From NCBI GenBank assembly GCA_040387835.1, contig JAZKCZ010000002.1, positions 277,166 through 341,165 on the forward strand: a stretch of 64,000 bases of DNA. The letters run 5' to 3'. Source of the stretch: Myxococcota bacterium. Its GTDB lineage: Bacteria > Myxococcota > UBA727 > JABDBI01. Both the position numbers and the translations under genes were made by a program. Under the pieces are notes generated by a model. It was not told where the DNA came from, ran no database searches, and worked only from the letters and a program-made list of their open reading frames with translations. This document shows, piece after piece, positions 62,268 to 64,000 of the stretch. Position 1 is the stretch's first letter. Each line of letters starts with the position of its first letter.

Positions 62268-63393
62268 GAAGCTGCAGCTCAGCCAAAGTCGTCACCCCAG
62301 TCCAATCCGCGGTCCAGCGATAATCTCTGGTATCTGCCAAATTTACGCGCCGCATCATCTGCGCGGTCTTTTCGTTCCAATAAAACAAAGGCGCAATGTC
62401 TACACGCCCAGCCAGGCCCTGGTCATCTGCATGCGGAATCAGGCGCAGCGCTTTAGCTGAACTCACCACTTCCTGTGCGCGATAAGCCATATTAATTTCG
62501 TTCACCGAGGTTTGCAGTGCCTCTTCCATGATGCGTTTGTTCATTCGATTAGCCGGCTCAAGATGTCGCCCGTCACCAAAAGCGACCCATTTATCGCCTC
62601 GTTCATTGTGCACATGAAGGCCATCGGCGCCATCTTCATTATGCATAAAACCAGCTAACAACGAACCTACGGTCGATGGATACACCTCGTTGGCCAACTC
62701 AATGCGGGGTACGCGAATGTGGCCCGAAGCAAAGCGATCGCTCAAAAAGTGGCAAGCGAAAGCTTCCATGGCGAGGGCAAGTTCGAGCCCAGCCTGGTCA
62801 CTGGTTTTACCAGCTTGAACAGCGTGATTCACAGCTAAACGATGGCCTATTTGATAGGTCGTTACTGAGTCATGACCGAAATGATCATAATTTTTTTCAG
62901 CCAGCTGCAAAAATCTGCCAGGCATGGTCCACCACAACACCCCGCAACCACCCCCGGTTAAGCAGTTCCAATTTTTCACCCTTTCTTTGCCGCCCTTATC
63001 AAACACTTCCGCAACCGGAAAGCCCGCTTCTATTTGAGGCAGCAACTTATCTAGATTCTCGTGCAGCGCGTGCACAATCTGCTTCACTTCGCCCACTGCA
63101 TGCCCGGAACTCGCAAACAAATTAAATGCCGATAGAAAGCGGCCTTCTTTTTCTTTTTGATTCGCGCCTTCAGAAATAGGTGAGCCGACAATGCCGTAAA
63201 AATCACCCATGGAGACAATCTCTCCAAAGCTGAGCTTTAGGCCATTAGGCAAAGACAGCTTTTCAAGGCCGTCCGGCAGCGACACCTCATCTCCAACCAA
63301 TGTATGTTCAGAGGCTTCAAACAGTAAGCGAAATTCCCCCGCTTGTGAGCCCAACGAGAATGCCATAACCAGGCTAAGAATATTTTTCAGCAT
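62251..63393 (-). CDS. Secreted zinc-dependent phospholipase C/P1-nuclease-fold-like protein
   Basis: 380 residues with a signal peptide ([19 protein letters not shown]). The central part is a helical, His-rich domain: [22 protein letters not shown], then [21 protein letters not shown], whose H-x-x-x-D and G-H form the zinc motif of phospholipase C and S1/P1 nuclease. Further His/Asp residues occur in [12 protein letters not shown] secreted or periplasmic phosphodiesterase, and a plausible T2SS cargo. The two-Cys loop [10 protein letters not shown] is unusual. Substrate not established. Confidence 0.72.
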   Translation of the reverse strand: MLKNILSLVMAFSLGSQAGEFRLLFEASEHTLVGDEVSLPDGLEKLSLPNGLKLSFGEIVSMGDFYGIVGSPISEGANQKEKEGRFLSAFNLFASSGHAVGEVKQIVHALHENLDKLLPQIEAGFPVAEVFDKGGKERVKNWNCLTGGGCGVLWWTMPGRFLQLAEKNYDHFGHDSVTTYQIGHRLAVNHAVQAGKTSDQAGLELALAMEAFACHFLSDRFASGHIRVPRIELANEVYPSTVGSLLAGFMHNEDGADGLHVHNERGDKWVAFGDGRHLEPANRMNKRIMEEALQTSVNEINMAYRAQEVVSSAKALRLIPHADDQGLAGRVDIAPLFYWNEKTAQMMRRVNLADTRDYRWTADWTGVTTLAELQLLKGRW

Positions 63394-63420
63394 GGTTAAC
63401 TTATCTTCGAGGCCTCAAAA

Positions 63421-63825
63421 ATGGCGATTTATTTCATTGGCGTAGGCACCTCGCACCCAAACGGTGCCCATTATATAGATGCAGCTTTCAAAGCACTTCA
63501 GCAGCACCCAAAGCTTCATATGCTGGCGCAAAGCCCAAACTATCCCAATCCAGCCTTTGGGGGGCAAACCTTATTTTCCTTTATAAACGCTGCCTTTAAA
63601 CTAGAAACCAGCCTGCACCCCAGCGCCCTATGGTTTCTATTATTAGCCGCCGAAACAAAACTCGGGCGGGTTCGCATGGTCAAAAACGGTCCAAGAACCA
63701 TTGACTTAGACATCCTTTGGACCAGTCTGGGGACCCTGCAAACGCCCTATCTAACGCTGCCTCACCCACAATTGCGCAAACGACCCTTTGCGCTTAAACC
63801 TGCGGGTGATATAGGCTTAGTATGA
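63421..63825 (+). CDS. folK: 2-amino-4-hydroxy-6-hydroxymethyldihydropteridine pyrophosphokinase
   Basis: 134 residues, shorter than the usual 155-160. The core motif [27 protein letters not shown] carries the family's ATP- and magnesium-binding Arg and Asp residues (R-x-[11 protein letters not shown]). [15 protein letters not shown] is the usual C-terminal motif. The N-terminal GVGTSHPNG is a loose form of GLGSNLG. Makes the pterin pyrophosphate used by FolP for folate. Its stop overlaps the recA start as ATGA. Confidence 0.88.
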   Translation: MAIYFIGVGTSHPNGAHYIDAAFKALQQHPKLHMLAQSPNYPNPAFGGQTLFSFINAAFKLETSLHPSALWFLLLAAETKLGRVRMVKNGPRTIDLDILWTSLGTLQTPYLTLPHPQLRKRPFALKPAGDIGLV

Positions 63826-64000
63826 GCAAAAATAATATCAAAGATGAATCCCAAATCAAAGAGCGCATGAAGTCGCTTGAACTTGCAGTTTCCAGCATTG
63901 AAAAACAATTCGGCAAAGGCTCCATCATGCGTCTCGGTAGCGATGAAGCATTGGTAGCAGACACCGAAACCATTTCTACAGGCTCATTAGGCCTGGATAT
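63822..64000 (+). CDS. recA: Recombinase RecA, N-terminal part
   Basis: About 59 codons before the window ends. [20 protein letters not shown] is followed by [19 protein letters not shown] and [10 protein letters not shown], the conserved start of RecA. The Walker A motif lies beyond the edge. Homologous recombination and SOS coprotease. Starts inside the folK stop (ATGA). No LexA box was seen just upstream, where coding sequence leaves little room. Confidence 0.95.
   Translation, partial: MSKNNIKDESQIKERMKSLELAVSSIEKQFGKGSIMRLGSDEALVADTETISTGSLGLD

Noticed and set aside
1..64000. CRISPR arrays, rRNA, tRNA, integrases, transposases, toxin-antitoxin or restriction genes
   Set aside because: No repeat-spacer pattern, cloverleaf, or family signature of these kinds was seen on either strand. 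The small ribbon-helix-helix protein has no toxin partner next to it.

Overview
The window looks like chromosomal core sequence from a Gram-negative, aerobic bacterium of the delta-proteobacterial kind (Myxococcota or Bdellovibrionota-like). The evidence is a complete type II secretion operon, several outer-membrane and lipoprotein genes, a heme A synthase, a multiheme c-type cytochrome, a FadN-type beta-oxidation protein and a small ribbon-helix-helix protein of a type I recall from Myxococcales. Base composition is moderate and gene density very high. No stretch over 300 bases lacks a gene, and many neighbours overlap. I see no rRNA, tRNA, CRISPR array, integrase, transposase or phage gene. 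Lineage is inference from gene content only.

Layout. 1-5 kb: the start of an unknown secreted protein, tadA, a small membrane protein, a 927-residue alanine-rich secreted protein and a proline-rich lipoprotein. 5-10.5 kb: class I ribonucleotide reductase (nrdA-nrdB) and ctaA, back to back with a chorismate-utilising enzyme (pabB-like). 10.5-16.5 kb: a secreted cupin, an ankyrin protein, the fadA-fadN beta-oxidation pair, a lysine-rich histone-H1-like protein and a coiled-coil protein. 16.5-18.6 kb: a Cys-rich lipoprotein, a sugar transporter and a small secreted Cys protein. 18.6-32.5 kb: tsaD followed by gspC-D-E-F-G-H-I-J-K-L-M-N on the minus strand, almost every gene touching or overlapping the next. 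32.5-38.8 kb: a second Cys-rich lipoprotein, an rlmB-type methyltransferase, a yqgE homologue, a UvrD-like helicase, a small DMT permease, aat and sodB.

38.8-43.8 kb is the least explained part: an 849-residue TPR/glycine-rich protein divergent from a TPR protein, a receiver-EAL protein and a lipoprotein. 43.8-51.2 kb: clpX, a cysteine desulfurase, a ribbon-helix-helix protein, a 7Fe ferredoxin, a tetraheme lipoprotein, a zinc-ribbon protein and alaS. 51.2-55.7 kb: an ABC permease/ATPase pair of the iron/cobalamin type without a binding protein, then two unknown exported proteins behind an attenuator-like leader, a small membrane protein and a lipoprotein. 55.7-64 kb: a Ski2-like helicase, a short SurA, an NYN nuclease, a porin plus ZnuA-like binding protein, rnhA, a zinc phospholipase C-like protein, folK and the start of recA.

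Themes. Export dominates: the T2SS operon would serve some of the many signal-peptide proteins here. Metal uptake appears twice as incomplete sets (permease and ATPase without binding protein; porin and binding protein without permease). Palindromic repeats occur between convergent genes and once inside a coding sequence. Several genes have start codons back to back or almost no leader. I did not find one clear new system. The best leads are the leader/terminator at 53.0-53.2 kb, the TPR/glycine-rich locus at 38.8-43.8 kb, the in-frame palindrome in the pabB-like gene and the Cys-rich lipoprotein family.
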